A stretch of DNA of 64,000 nucleotides from an uncultured Methanobrevibacter sp. (GTDB lineage Archaea > Methanobacteriota > Methanobacteria > Methanobacteriales > Methanobacteriaceae). The translations under genes and the position numbers were made by a program. The stretch lies in NCBI RefSeq assembly GCF_902764455.1, contig NZ_CACWVY010000004.1:1-64000 (forward strand). Direction: 5' to 3'. The notes below the pieces were generated by a model, which saw only the letters and a program-made list of their open reading frames with translations, made no database searches and was not told where the DNA came from. This document shows positions 1-7,027 of this stretch, in pieces; within the stretch, counting starts at the first letter, position 1; each line of letters begins with the position of its first letter.

Positions 1-1
1 A

Positions 2-253
2 AACGAAGAAGCAAAAGCAGAAGATCAAATACCACTAAAAACCAGAGCAAAAACAGGACATTATAGACTAAAAAGTAAAAAACAATTCAACCAGGAAATC
101 TATTCAAGAAGAAACAACGTTGAATCAATATTTAGTGTAATAAAAAGAATATTCAACGGAACAAACCGAAGCAGAAGCCTACAATTATCAAATAAAGAAA
201 CAAAACTCAAAAATACAATCTACAACATCTATCGATCAACTCAAATTCAATAA
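2..253 (+). CDS. IS transposase, C-terminal end (partial, cut by window edge)
   Basis: The first 84 codons form an open frame that enters from outside the window and stops at a TAA. It carries the spaced tyrosine, arginine, glutamate, lysine pattern (YSRRNNVESIFSVIKR) of the DDE-type IS4/IS5-like transposases, where the glutamate is the last catalytic acid. The start, the two catalytic aspartates and the left end of the element lie outside. I could not define a terminal inverted repeat or target duplication downstream of the stop, so the right end of the element is unknown. The exact IS family is inference. Confidence 0.7.
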   Translation, partial: NEEAKAEDQIPLKTRAKTGHYRLKSKKQFNQEIYSRRNNVESIFSVIKRIFNGTNRSRSLQLSNKETKLKNTIYNIYRSTQIQ

Positions 254-386
254 AAATGAGGATTTCTACAAAGCCGAAATTTTAAATAAAAATCAGATAA
301 TTTTCTTTTTTTAATTTAAAGCGAAAATTGTACAAATAAGTTAAATTGCTTTGACTATATTAAATTGTTCTCATTTAAAACTGGTT

Positions 387-418
387 ATTTTAAATATAAA
401 GATAACCTAATAGGTTAT
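387..418 (+). promoter_or_regulatory. TATA-like box plus 17-bp perfect palindrome upstream of a micro-gene
   Basis: A TATA-like stretch (TTTTAAATATAAAG, about 389-402) runs directly into the perfect palindrome ATAACCTA-A-TAGGTTAT (402-418). In archaeal promoters transcription starts about 25 bases after the TATA box, so the palindrome would lie between the TATA box and the start site, a typical place for a repressor to bind. The first gene downstream is the 32-residue peptide at 551. Confidence 0.45.
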
Positions 419-499
419 TTAGCCAATAAAATATTGAAATTTGAATTTGATAAAATCATTTTTGAATTTCAATTAAAAACAGGCAGCCGGCGGGTATTG

Positions 500-564
500 G
501 TAATTACTCGTTATTCACCTCCTTTAAAAAAAATTCAAAGGAGTGGTGATATGCTAGTAATTAC
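500..564 (+). promoter_or_regulatory. Nested hairpin that hides the SD and start codon of the 551 peptide
   Basis: Outer stem GTAATTACT (500-508) pairs with AGTAATTAC (556-564). Inner stem TCAC-CTCCTTT (515-525) pairs with AAAGGAG-tg-GTGA (537-549). The inner right arm is the ribosome binding site and the outer right arm begins just past the ATG at 551. A third, long-range repeat, TCGTTATTCA (508-517) with TGAATAACGA (640-649), would fold the 3' end of the message back on the same region. Pairing was done by eye; no energy was calculated. Confidence 0.55.
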
Positions 565-646
565 ATTAAAATTCAACATTGATATTACAATTTTTGTAAT
601 ATTCATGTTAATAATTCAAAAAAACAGTATCATTGCCGTTGAATAA
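551..646 (+). CDS. 32-residue hydrophobic micro-protein, toxin-like
   Basis: ATG preceded by AAAGGAGTGGTGAT, about as strong a Shine-Dalgarno as this genome offers; it ends with TAA at 644-646. The product starts MLVITLKFNID, continues with one hydrophobic segment (ITIFVIFMLII, about residues 12-22) and ends with a short polar tail. A longer frame starting at a TTG at 365 exists but has no ribosome site, so the ATG is preferred. One short transmembrane segment, a sequestered start site and a structured 3' end are hallmarks of bacterial type I toxins, but no homolog is recognised and the function is inference. Confidence 0.4.
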   Translation: MLVITLKFNIDITIFVIFMLIIQKNSIIAVE

Positions 647-655
647 CGAATAACA

Positions 656-729
656 TGATGAATCAATGATGGATGGGCTTTTTGAGATTTAAAATCTCCC
701 CGCCTGTTTTTCCCATCTTAGATTCATCA
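656..729 (+). other. Long imperfect hairpin downstream of the micro-gene
   Basis: TGATGAATC (656-664) pairs with GATTCATCA (721-729), GATGGG (672-677) with CCCATC (712-717), and an inner hairpin GAGATT (684-689) with AATCTC (693-698). The nested order is consistent with a single folded RNA at the 3' end of the 551 transcript or a separate small RNA. No long T-run follows at once, so it is not a plain terminator. Confidence 0.45.
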
Positions 730-890
730 CAGATTTTATAAAATAAAATATTCTATAAAATTAATTATAATTATATTTTAATTATTTATAAATGTTTCGA
801 TTAATGAAGGAAGGGATTTCGCGACATATTTGAACCAATGCCAAAATATTAGCAGTGAAAAGCAGGAATTTGAAAAAATGGAGTAAAATT

Positions 891-1634
891 ATGAAGGACA
901 TCATCACCGGAATATTGAAGAAAATTGAAATAGAGGAAAATATTGAAATACTATATGCCTGTGAAGCCGGAAGCCGTGTATGGGGATTTTCAGGTGAAAA
1001 TTCAGATTATGACATTCGATTCATATACAAAAAGGCAAATGTTAAAGACTATCTCTCCCTTAAAACGATCAGCGACGTGATTGAATATAAAAGTGATGAC
1101 ATGGATATTGTGGGGTGGGATATTAAAAAGGCATTTGCCATGCATTACAAAGACAATCCAAATCTAAGGGAATGGCTGATATCGGATATAGTGTATCTTG
1201 ATAAGGGCATTAATGATCTTTTCATCGATTTAGGTGATTTTGATAAGGACATCCTTAAAAATTATTATTCATCAATTGCCTATAATCACTGGAGGAGATA
1301 TTCGGGACTGGAATTCAGCAAAACAAAAACAAAAAAGTACCTCTATGTCATAAGAGCAATACTGTGCTGGATTATATTAACGGAAGATGCTTATCCTCCA
1401 GTTAACATTAAGGATTTAATTTGTCATGAAAAATGTCTTATTTCCGATGAAATCAAAGGTGATATTTGCAAACTGATTGAATTTCATCAGGGTTTCGCTA
1501 AAATAAGTGAGGAGTCCATTTTCAGATTAAACAATTTCATACTTAACAGGCTTAAGTCTATGGACCGGGTTAAAAAGGATTCCGAAAAAAATTTGGAAAA
1601 ATATGATGAGAAATTCAGGCAGTCACTGTTGTAG
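891..1634 (+). CDS. YcgL-type predicted nucleotidyltransferase (DNA polymerase beta superfamily)
   Basis: A 247-residue protein. Near the N-terminus it has EAGSRVWGFSGENSDYDIRF, the nucleotidyltransferase signature of the YcgL family (G-S-R-x-W-G-F followed by S-D-Y-D), where the two aspartates bind metal. The rest is a helical C-terminal region. Its substrate is unknown; relatives are treated as predicted nucleotidyltransferases, some near toxin-like minimal nucleotidyltransferases. I chose the ATG at 891 because GGAG lies seven bases before it; an in-frame GTG at 855 has no such site. It sits alone, 160 bp after the hairpin of the preceding unit. Confidence 0.8.
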   Translation: MKDIITGILKKIEIEENIEILYACEAGSRVWGFSGENSDYDIRFIYKKANVKDYLSLKTISDVIEYKSDDMDIVGWDIKKAFAMHYKDNPNLREWLISDIVYLDKGINDLFIDLGDFDKDILKNYYSSIAYNHWRRYSGLEFSKTKTKKYLYVIRAILCWIILTEDAYPPVNIKDLICHEKCLISDEIKGDICKLIEFHQGFAKISEESIFRLNNFILNRLKSMDRVKKDSEKNLEKYDEKFRQSLL

Positions 1635-1782
1635 GTGATTTGATGATTCTGTGCGAAAAATATTAATTTTAATTTTTGTTTTTGAAAACGCTTAGCAGTC
1701 GGCAGGGATAATTTTCATACAATTATATCAGCATGATATGATTTGTGCAGATATTGGCTGGAAAATTTAGATATTTAGAAAT

Positions 1783-1838
1783 AAACTGCCAATATTTAAC
1801 TGTCCCATATATATGCAGTGATTGATATTGGTGAGTTT
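1783..1838 (+). repeat. Hairpin with CATATATATGCAGT loop, copy 1
   Basis: AAACT (1783-1787) and CCAATAT (1789-1795) pair with ATATTGG (1825-1831) and AGTTT (1834-1838); inside, ACTG (1799-1802) pairs with CAGT (1816-1819). The core TTAACT-N4-CATATATATGCAGT (1796-1819) is repeated at 3384-3407, so the two copies flank the transporter gene at 1998 in the same orientation. Confidence 0.5.
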
Positions 1839-1901
1839 TTAATAAAATTTGATGTCCGTGTAGAAAAGAAAACTAAAAAAATGCAGTTAAATTAATTCAC
1901 T

Positions 1902-1935
1902 GTACAGTTTTGTACTAAAAAAATTTATATATTAT
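1902..1935 (+). promoter_or_regulatory. Predicted promoter and operator of the cytX-like gene
   Basis: The inverted repeat GTACA-gttt-TGTAC (1902-1915) lies directly before a TATA-like box (AATTTATATATTA, about 1922-1934). The gene starts at 1998, leaving an untranslated leader of roughly 40-45 bases. A regulator bound here would cover the TFB recognition side of the promoter. The regulator is unknown; a thiamine regulator is only a guess from the family of the gene. Confidence 0.4.
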
Positions 1936-1997
1936 ACAATTTAACTTATTAATATACTTAACATTGTTAAAAAAATTTAATATTTAGAGGGTAAAAT

Positions 1998-3167
1998 ATG
2001 GAGAATCGTACAGGACTTTTTACAAATATGATTATATGGTTTGGTGTTGCAATTTCAGTTTCGGAAATTGAAGCGGGAATACAGATTGCCACAGCAGCAC
2101 CCCTTAATTCCATATGGATGCCCCTGATACTAGGACATATTATTGGAGGAATACTTCTTTATTTCGTTGGCCTTATAGGTGCACGACTTAGAGTCAATGC
2201 AATGGAATCAGTCAAGCCAACTTTTGGAAATTCCGGTTCCAGGTTTTTTGCAGCATTGAATGTGATGCAGCTTATAGCATGGGTAGCAGTATTGAATGCA
2301 CAGGGCACATTGGCGCTTATGGGTTTGGATATAGGAATATCATTTGCTCTTACATCTGTAATTCTGGCTATTCTTGTAGCCATATGGGTTTTTATAGGCC
2401 TTCAGCGCACTTCAAAAATAACAAGCATAATCATGGCAATTCTGACAATCCTGCTTGTCATACTGTCTGTAAGGTTACTCGGATTAAACGGATATCATTT
2501 AATTCCAGCTAAAAATTCCGCTTCACTGACATTCTGGAACATCTTTGAAATATCAATTGCAATGCCTATTTCATGGCTGCCTGTAATTTCAGATTATACT
2601 AAGGATGCGGAAAGTCCTAAAAAAGCCACAGCCCTATCAGCAATTGCCTATACAGTTGCAAGCCTTTGGATGTATTTCATAGGTATTGAAATTGTATCCA
2701 TCGGAACCGCTGACATTTCACAGGCAATTCTTCTTTCAGGTCTTGGAGTGCAGGGAGTATTTATTCTGGTTCTTTCAACAGTCACAACAAATTTCCTTGC
2801 TACAAATTCGGCAGGAGAGTCAGCAAAAGCTATATTCAACAGGATTGATCCTAAAATTGCAGGCGTTATTGTCAGTATGTTAAGTGCAGTTTTAGCAATT
2901 TCAGGAATTATGGACCACTATATATCTTTCCTTTATCTTATCAGTTCAGTTTTTGCTCCTATGGCTGCTGTACTTGTGGTATCGTTTTATTTAGGAAAAG
3001 GAAAAAACGATGCGAAAGACTGGTACTGGAACATATTCTCATGGTTTGTCGGTTTTGTAGTTTACCAGATAACCTCAGGTCTTGATTCCATAATTTTAGG
3101 CCCTACACTTATTGCAGTTATAGTATCTGCAGCACTTGCATATGCCTGGATATTATTAAAAAAATAG
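1998..3167 (+). CDS. cytX: CytX-like nucleobase/hydroxymethylpyrimidine transporter (NCS1 family)
   Basis: A 389-residue integral membrane protein with about 12 hydrophobic segments. The opening TGLFTNMIIWFGVAISVSEI and the long-spaced glycine-rich helices match the nucleobase:cation symporter-1 family, in particular the branch called CytX, a putative carrier for the thiamine precursor hydroxymethylpyrimidine. Length is normal for CytX. The ATG at 1998 follows GAGGGT at seven bases. It is monocistronic, with its own promoter and a 900-bp spacer behind it. No TPP riboswitch is visible upstream. The substrate is inferred from family resemblance; a cytosine or other nucleobase permease is the main alternative. 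Confidence 0.75.
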   Translation: MENRTGLFTNMIIWFGVAISVSEIEAGIQIATAAPLNSIWMPLILGHIIGGILLYFVGLIGARLRVNAMESVKPTFGNSGSRFFAALNVMQLIAWVAVLNAQGTLALMGLDIGISFALTSVILAILVAIWVFIGLQRTSKITSIIMAILTILLVILSVRLLGLNGYHLIPAKNSASLTFWNIFEISIAMPISWLPVISDYTKDAESPKKATALSAIAYTVASLWMYFIGIEIVSIGTADISQAILLSGLGVQGVFILVLSTVTTNFLATNSAGESAKAIFNRIDPKIAGVIVSMLSAVLAISGIMDHYISFLYLISSVFAPMAAVLVVSFYLGKGKNDAKDWYWNIFSWFVGFVVYQITSGLDSIILGPTLIAVIVSAALAYAWILLKK

Positions 3168-3383
3168 TCAAAAAAGCAATTTTAGACAATAAAGAAAGTA
3201 TATTGATTTTCCCTAATAAAATTTATTTTTTTTCTATAATTTGGGGCAGTATTGCATAATTCATTATAATTTCTAGAATTGATGAGGGTAATTTTTTTAG
3301 ATTGATACTTTTGTCAGCCAAAATCTAGAATGATTCATGAGGATTCAAAAATTTTATATTTTTTTTTAAGAAATTCATCTACT

Positions 3384-3413
3384 TTAACTATTACATATAT
3401 ATGCAGTAGTTAA
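3384..3413 (+). repeat. Hairpin with CATATATATGCAGT loop, copy 2
   Basis: TTAACTA (3384-3390) pairs with TAGTTAA (3407-3413) around a loop carrying CATATATATGCAG. The core TTAACT-N4-CATATATATGCAGT is identical to copy 1 at 1796-1819 except for the four spacer bases. Confidence 0.5.
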
Positions 3414-3703
3414 CTTACATTGGTTTTGAATATTACTGGATGTTAATGCTGATTTTAAAAATTACTAATTTTAATAAATTTTATAAAATTTAATAAATTT
3501 CATAAATTTGTAGGATGCTGATGATTCCATTATTAATATATAAAATAACATAATCATAATATTCAAAATAGAATAATTTATGATTTTATATAAGATAAAT
3601 ACTTATTCTAATGAAGTTATGATTGAAATAAAAGCAGGAAATTGCTTATTTTTACTGCAATTTCTGTTAGTGTAATATTACAATAGTCGGAAGATTATTT
3701 CCG

Positions 3704-3913
3704 TATATTATCCTACTATATATAATAATAGATAATATAGTAAAAATAGTTATTATGGATAAATATATATTATTACTATTAATTCTATAATACCTATTAA
3801 TAGGTATTTACAGATAATAGTTATTATAGTTATAGTAGTATTTTACAGATAATATATAAATCCATATTTCTGTAAATACGATTATTATATATTTACCATA
3901 TTTCTGTAAATAC
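3704..3913. repeat. Cluster of palindromes and short direct repeats
   Basis: Contains TATATTATC/GATAATATA (3704-3712 with 3731-3739); the perfect 16-bp palindrome TACCTATTAATAGGTA (3791-3806); TTTACAGATAATA twice (3807-3819, 3842-3854); and CCATATTTCTGTAAATAC twice (3862-3879, 3896-3913). The 11-mer GTATTTACAGA (3804-3814) recurs inverted as TCTGTAAATAC in both 18-mers, so one motif occurs in alternating orientation. This resembles an array of protein-binding sites. Confidence 0.55.
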
Positions 3914-3987
3914 AGAAAGTAGTATTAATATATATTTTACCACTCATGCTCAAGTAATATTAAGAAAATAGTGTAAATCACTAGCTT

Positions 3988-4030
3988 CATATATATCAAG
4001 CTAATGAAATATGGTATTTTCTTCAAATTT
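3988..4030 (+). repeat. 43-bp intergenic repeat, copy A
   Basis: CATATATATCAAG followed at fixed distance by ATGGTATTTTCTTCAAATTT. It aligns without gaps to 6414-6456 (33 of 43 positions identical by my count). TAGCTT (3982-3987) and AAGCTA (3998-4003) make a small hairpin around CATATATATC. The two copies bracket the surface protein and recombinase genes. Confidence 0.45.
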
Positions 4031-4067
4031 GCTGTTTTTTATTAAATTTTATGAATTTTAATAAATT

Positions 4068-5072
4068 TCAGCGCCTGTATCTTATATATTTAACGAAGCG
4101 GAAAACTACAAAAAATAGTATCGCTATGAAAATTACAAAGAGTACAATATAAATTAAAACTGGAAGTTTTCCAGATGATGAACTGTCTTTAGTTAAGCTG
4201 AATGAACCGATTTCCTTATAAGCCGGAGCAATAGGAATGTCCTTTCCTTTAATTACATTATTATTTATGTAAATATCGTCAATATAGACAGTATTGTCGA
4301 TTCCTACATAAGATCCGTTTTCATTTGCAACATAAACATTGACATTATTTTCGCTGCCAGTAACGTTAAGATCGTAGGTGATTATTTCTCGTCTGTCTAA
4401 TCCGTATAAATCCTGTTGAGATAAATCAGTCATGGATTTGATGATATCTGGAGTGTCAAGAGAAAGATTGCCTGATCTTGAATAGGAATAGTCATTAGGA
4501 ATGGAAATGTATTGGCCAGGTTCAAGTTTTCCTGTTTTAAGCTTATCCACATTAGCAAAACCATAATTACCGTTAGGTGCCTTAACAAGAACATGTCCTC
4601 TTCCATATGGCTTTTTTATGTCCTGAATTTTCTTTAAACTGGCTTCAGATATAGTGTTATTGTCTGTAATCATTTCTGAAGTAATATTTTCACATTTTTC
4701 ATTATCTGAGCCATCATCTATTCCGCCTAAACCGATAACCCATCCGTCACTGGTAATGATTACATGGCAGAAATATTTATTGTCAGTCTTATACTGCTTT
4801 ATTGCGGATTTCCCATGCCAGTCTATTTGTTCAATGTGAATATCCGCATTTAAGTTTGAATCACGTCTATAGGACAAAATAGAACTGTTTCCATCCTCCT
4901 GCAATACCAGAGAACAGCATCCAAAAGGGTCTGTTTCATTATTGTTTTTCAAATTAATAGGTATATCATTGCTGTTTTGATAATCTGAAACCGCATAAAC
5001 TCCAATAACTGAAATTAAAATAATGAAAATACTTAATATAAAAATTTTTTTACTCATCTTCATAAAAATCAT
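4068..5072 (-). CDS. Membrane-anchored surface protein of unknown function
   Basis: 334 residues with an N-terminal signal or anchor helix (ILSIFIILISVIGVYA), an exposed region of about 280 residues, and a C-terminal transmembrane helix (LIYIVLFVIFIAILFFVVF) followed by a basic tail. Several Asn-x-Ser/Thr sites fit glycosylation outside the cell. The exposed part has a short GCCSLV motif around residue 51 and phrases such as WHGKSAIKQYKT and VIITSDGWVIGLGGIDDG. A cysteine at a domain start followed by a conserved beta-rich region might suggest a cysteine hydrolase, but I see no convincing catalytic set. Start is ambiguous among three nearby ATGs; none has a good ribosome site. It lies next to the recombinase, between two copies of the 43-bp repeat. 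Confidence 0.6.
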   Translation of the reverse strand: MIFMKMSKKIFILSIFIILISVIGVYAVSDYQNSNDIPINLKNNNETDPFGCCSLVLQEDGNSSILSYRRDSNLNADIHIEQIDWHGKSAIKQYKTDNKYFCHVIITSDGWVIGLGGIDDGSDNEKCENITSEMITDNNTISEASLKKIQDIKKPYGRGHVLVKAPNGNYGFANVDKLKTGKLEPGQYISIPNDYSYSRSGNLSLDTPDIIKSMTDLSQQDLYGLDRREIITYDLNVTGSENNVNVYVANENGSYVGIDNTVYIDDIYINNNVIKGKDIPIAPAYKEIGSFSLTKDSSSSGKLPVLIYIVLFVIFIAILFFVVFRFVKYIRYRR

Positions 5073-5150
5073 TATTCCGGTTGTAATAATATTATGTTTG
5101 ATGAATATAATATTTAAATTAATTTAATTTTTATATTAAGCTTTGAACAA

Positions 5151-6230
5151 TTAATTAAACTTGAAACTGTTGGCCTTTAATTTCTGTTTCATTTGCTCAC
5201 GGTCAATGTGGATATACTTGTCTGTTGTCTGTGAGTTTGAATGGCCTGCAATTGACTGAACCTCGGCAACTGTGAGGATTTCAGCATAATGGGACAGTGC
5301 GGTGTGTCTTAGAATGTGAACACTGACATTTTTTCCGTAACTTATAGGACAGTCTATATCTTCAGCAGTTATTCTCTCATCACATTCACGTGCATGTTTT
5401 TTGATGATATCTTGAACTCCACGTTTTCCAATACGCTTTCCTTTAATATTTGTAAAGAGCTCTTCTCTTGTTTTCTCTTCTTTGGCTTTATTTCTCTGAA
5501 CTACTGGTCTGTAGACATTATGAGTGTCTTTTCTAAGTTTTGTGATGCGGTCTTGCATCATATCATTTAAACTGACAAGTGTATCAAAGGTAATGAATGT
5601 TGTACGGTCTTTCAATTCACCTTTTGTGGTTTCTGCACGCAGATTAACATCAATAAACTCACTTGAATCAGTTGGAAGTTCATAAAAACCATTTTCATCA
5701 ATTGGAACCTGGATATCACTCTTGTTTAAGAGAACCAGTTCCTTAAGCCTCATGCCGGAATCAATGAAAGTTCTGCAAATCGCATAATCTCTTTTGTTTC
5801 CGCTTTGTTCGATTGTATCTAAAAAGAAATTGGATTGCTGCCATGTTAAAGATATTTTTTCTATTCTTTTTTTAGCAGTTTCAGGATCTTCGGCTTTTAC
5901 TTCAATAATATCCTTCATTTTAATGGTTTCATGGTTGATTTCTTCCTGAACATCTTCTGAGTTGATGAATTCCAGAATATTCATCATATATGTTTTAACT
6001 GTGGTTCTTTTGTTTCCACGTTTTTTTAAACAGTATCTACGATAATGTCTCAATTGTTTTTTAACGTTGTTACTGTTTAATTCTTCTATTCCTTCATTTT
6101 CAAGATATTCAATGAATTTGGATATATTAAATGTTTGTTTTTCTATGGTTTCTTCAGTTAAGTTTTTTACCTCTTGTTTTTCTTCTAAGTATTCATCTAG
6201 GTAGTCTGTTAGCTCATCAACTTCAATCAT
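5151..6230 (-). CDS. Tyrosine recombinase / integrase (XerC/D-like)
   Basis: 359 residues. The N-terminal half carries a SAM-like core-binding domain (TFNISKFIEYLENEG through KTYMMNILEFIN). The C-terminal catalytic half has arginine I in DSGMRLKEL, the HILRH box with histidine and arginine II, the histidine of AGHSN, and the nucleophile tyrosine in TTDKYIHI, so the active site looks complete. The stretch between arginine I and the HxxR box is long (about 130 residues). I start at 6230 because GGAGATGG precedes that ATG by about eight bases; the upstream ATG at 6242 overlaps the SD itself. It may serve a small element bounded by the repeats at 3988 and 6414, or be a host recombinase; no phage genes accompany it. 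Confidence 0.85.
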   Translation of the reverse strand: MIEVDELTDYLDEYLEEKQEVKNLTEETIEKQTFNISKFIEYLENEGIEELNSNNVKKQLRHYRRYCLKKRGNKRTTVKTYMMNILEFINSEDVQEEINHETIKMKDIIEVKAEDPETAKKRIEKISLTWQQSNFFLDTIEQSGNKRDYAICRTFIDSGMRLKELVLLNKSDIQVPIDENGFYELPTDSSEFIDVNLRAETTKGELKDRTTFITFDTLVSLNDMMQDRITKLRKDTHNVYRPVVQRNKAKEEKTREELFTNIKGKRIGKRGVQDIIKKHARECDERITAEDIDCPISYGKNVSVHILRHTALSHYAEILTVAEVQSIAGHSNSQTTDKYIHIDREQMKQKLKANSFKFN

Positions 6231-6413
6231 AAGCTTTTCCATCTCCTAAAATTTTATACCTAACCCTTGTTTTACTATTGAATTTTTTAATATATAAAGA
6301 CTTCGTATCTTTTCTTTTTTAACGTATATTATTACATAAAATATACGTTCTCTTTATATATAAAATTTGGATAATTTGGAGCTTTGTTGGGAAATGTTGT
6401 AAGTGAAGCAATA

Positions 6414-6456
6414 CATATACATCAAGTGGTTTCAAAATGGTGATTTCTTCAAATTT
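6414..6456 (+). repeat. 43-bp intergenic repeat, copy B
   Basis: CATATACATCAAG followed at the same distance as in copy A by ATGGTGATTTCTTCAAATTT. It lies about 180 bp upstream of the recombinase start, in direct orientation relative to copy A at 3988. Confidence 0.45.
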
Positions 6457-6612
6457 TGATTTTGTAATAAGAATTTCTCAAAATGTAATAAAAATTTTTT
6501 CTTATTTTAGAAAAATAATCGAAATATTTTTTGTAATACTATTTTATATATTAGTAATAATATATTTGTAATTTCAAATAGAAATTTTTTAAAATGAGTT
6601 AATCACTTATAG

Positions 6613-6643
6613 GATGTATTAAAATTTCAAAAAATTTTACATC
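6613..6643 (+). promoter_or_regulatory. Leader hairpin just upstream of the 23-residue micro-gene
   Basis: GATGT (6613-6617) pairs with ACATC (6639-6643) and AAAATTT (6621-6627) with AAATTTT (6632-6638), leaving a tight loop of four bases. The SD GGAGGT (6651-6656) begins seven bases after the hairpin, so it is adjacent rather than buried. Confidence 0.4.
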
Positions 6644-6662
6644 TGAAGACGGAGGTTGCATA

Positions 6663-6734
6663 ATGCTAAAGTATATTGCACTACTTTTAAGTATTCTAAC
6701 ACTTATGGTATGTATTATTGATTTAACGATGTAA
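6663..6734 (+). CDS. 23-residue hydrophobic micro-protein
   Basis: ATG six bases after GGAGGT, then MLKYIALLLSILTLMVCIID and three more residues before TAA. Almost the whole peptide is one membrane-spanning helix with a single lysine near the N-terminus and one aspartate near the C-terminus. Size and pattern recall the short holin-like toxins of bacterial type I toxin-antitoxin loci and also single-helix accessory subunits of membrane complexes. A perfect 11-bp inverted repeat follows (6761-6829). No homolog is recognised; the strong ribosome site is the main evidence that it is translated. Confidence 0.45.
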   Translation: MLKYIALLLSILTLMVCIIDLTM

Positions 6735-6760
6735 AACCTCAAAATTAGACAGATGAACTT

Positions 6761-6829
6761 TGAAAGTAAGGTTCTTGATGCTTTTATGATTCACACTCGC
6801 AAGTCAGCTATAATTCTTCCTTACTTTCA
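6761..6829. other. Perfect 11-bp inverted repeat with 47-base loop, candidate small RNA or two-way terminator
   Basis: TGAAAGTAAGG (6761-6771) and CCTTACTTTCA (6819-6829). The interior is less AT-rich than its surroundings. It begins 26 bases after the stop of the 6663 micro-gene, the position where antisense RNAs overlap toxin messages in bacterial type I loci. Confidence 0.4.
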
Positions 6830-6943
6830 TTAAATTAATAATTAAAAAAACTTTATATATATTAAAGTACATAATTTTGAATAAGAATATGTTTCATATT
6901 CTAGAAAATGAGGTTAAACTTTCGTTTTCGGCTTATAAGTGAT

Positions 6944-6998
6944 TATTGTCTAAAATGTGTGATGGTTTGGGTGTTTCTCATAAACTATTTAGACAATA
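6944..6998 (+). promoter_or_regulatory. 11-bp inverted repeat in the leader of the GT2 gene
   Basis: TATTGTCTAAA (6944-6954) and TTTAGACAATA (6988-6998) with 33 bases between them, ending 29 bases before the start at 7028. It could be a leader hairpin or a pair of half-sites. Confidence 0.4.
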
Positions 6999-7027
6999 CT
7001 ATTTTTAAGAATTATAAAGGTTAAGTT

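Larger units (their letters stand above)
3168..4067. other. 900-bp intergenic region, very AT-rich, without a supported gene
   Basis: Both strands are full of stops and no frame has a ribosome site. It holds the second CATATATATGCAGT hairpin, a cluster of palindromes and direct repeats (3704-3913) and the first copy of a 43-bp repeat (3988-4030), listed separately. Confidence 0.6.

Noticed and set aside
365-550. Longer frame upstream of the 32-residue peptide, starting at a TTG
   Set aside because: No ribosome site before the TTG, and the frame runs through the operator palindrome and the SD hairpin. Only the ATG at 551 is supported.
655-730. GC-richer hairpin after the micro-gene as a tRNA or IS end
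   Set aside because: No T-arm or anticodon-arm sequence, and no matching inverted end near the transposase remnant.
1634-1668. Seven-codon frame after AGGTGATTTG at the end of the nucleotidyltransferase gene
   Set aside because: Too short to support, and the SD-like bases overlap the stop of the preceding gene.
1861-1997. TPP riboswitch before the cytX-like gene
   Set aside because: The expected conserved cores (such as CTGAGA and the ACCTGA-type segment) are absent; the leader is short and AT-rich.
6601-6944. AATCACTTATA and TATAAGTGATT as terminal repeats of a miniature transposon
   Set aside because: The arms match, but no target-site duplication is visible and the sequence does not recur in this window.
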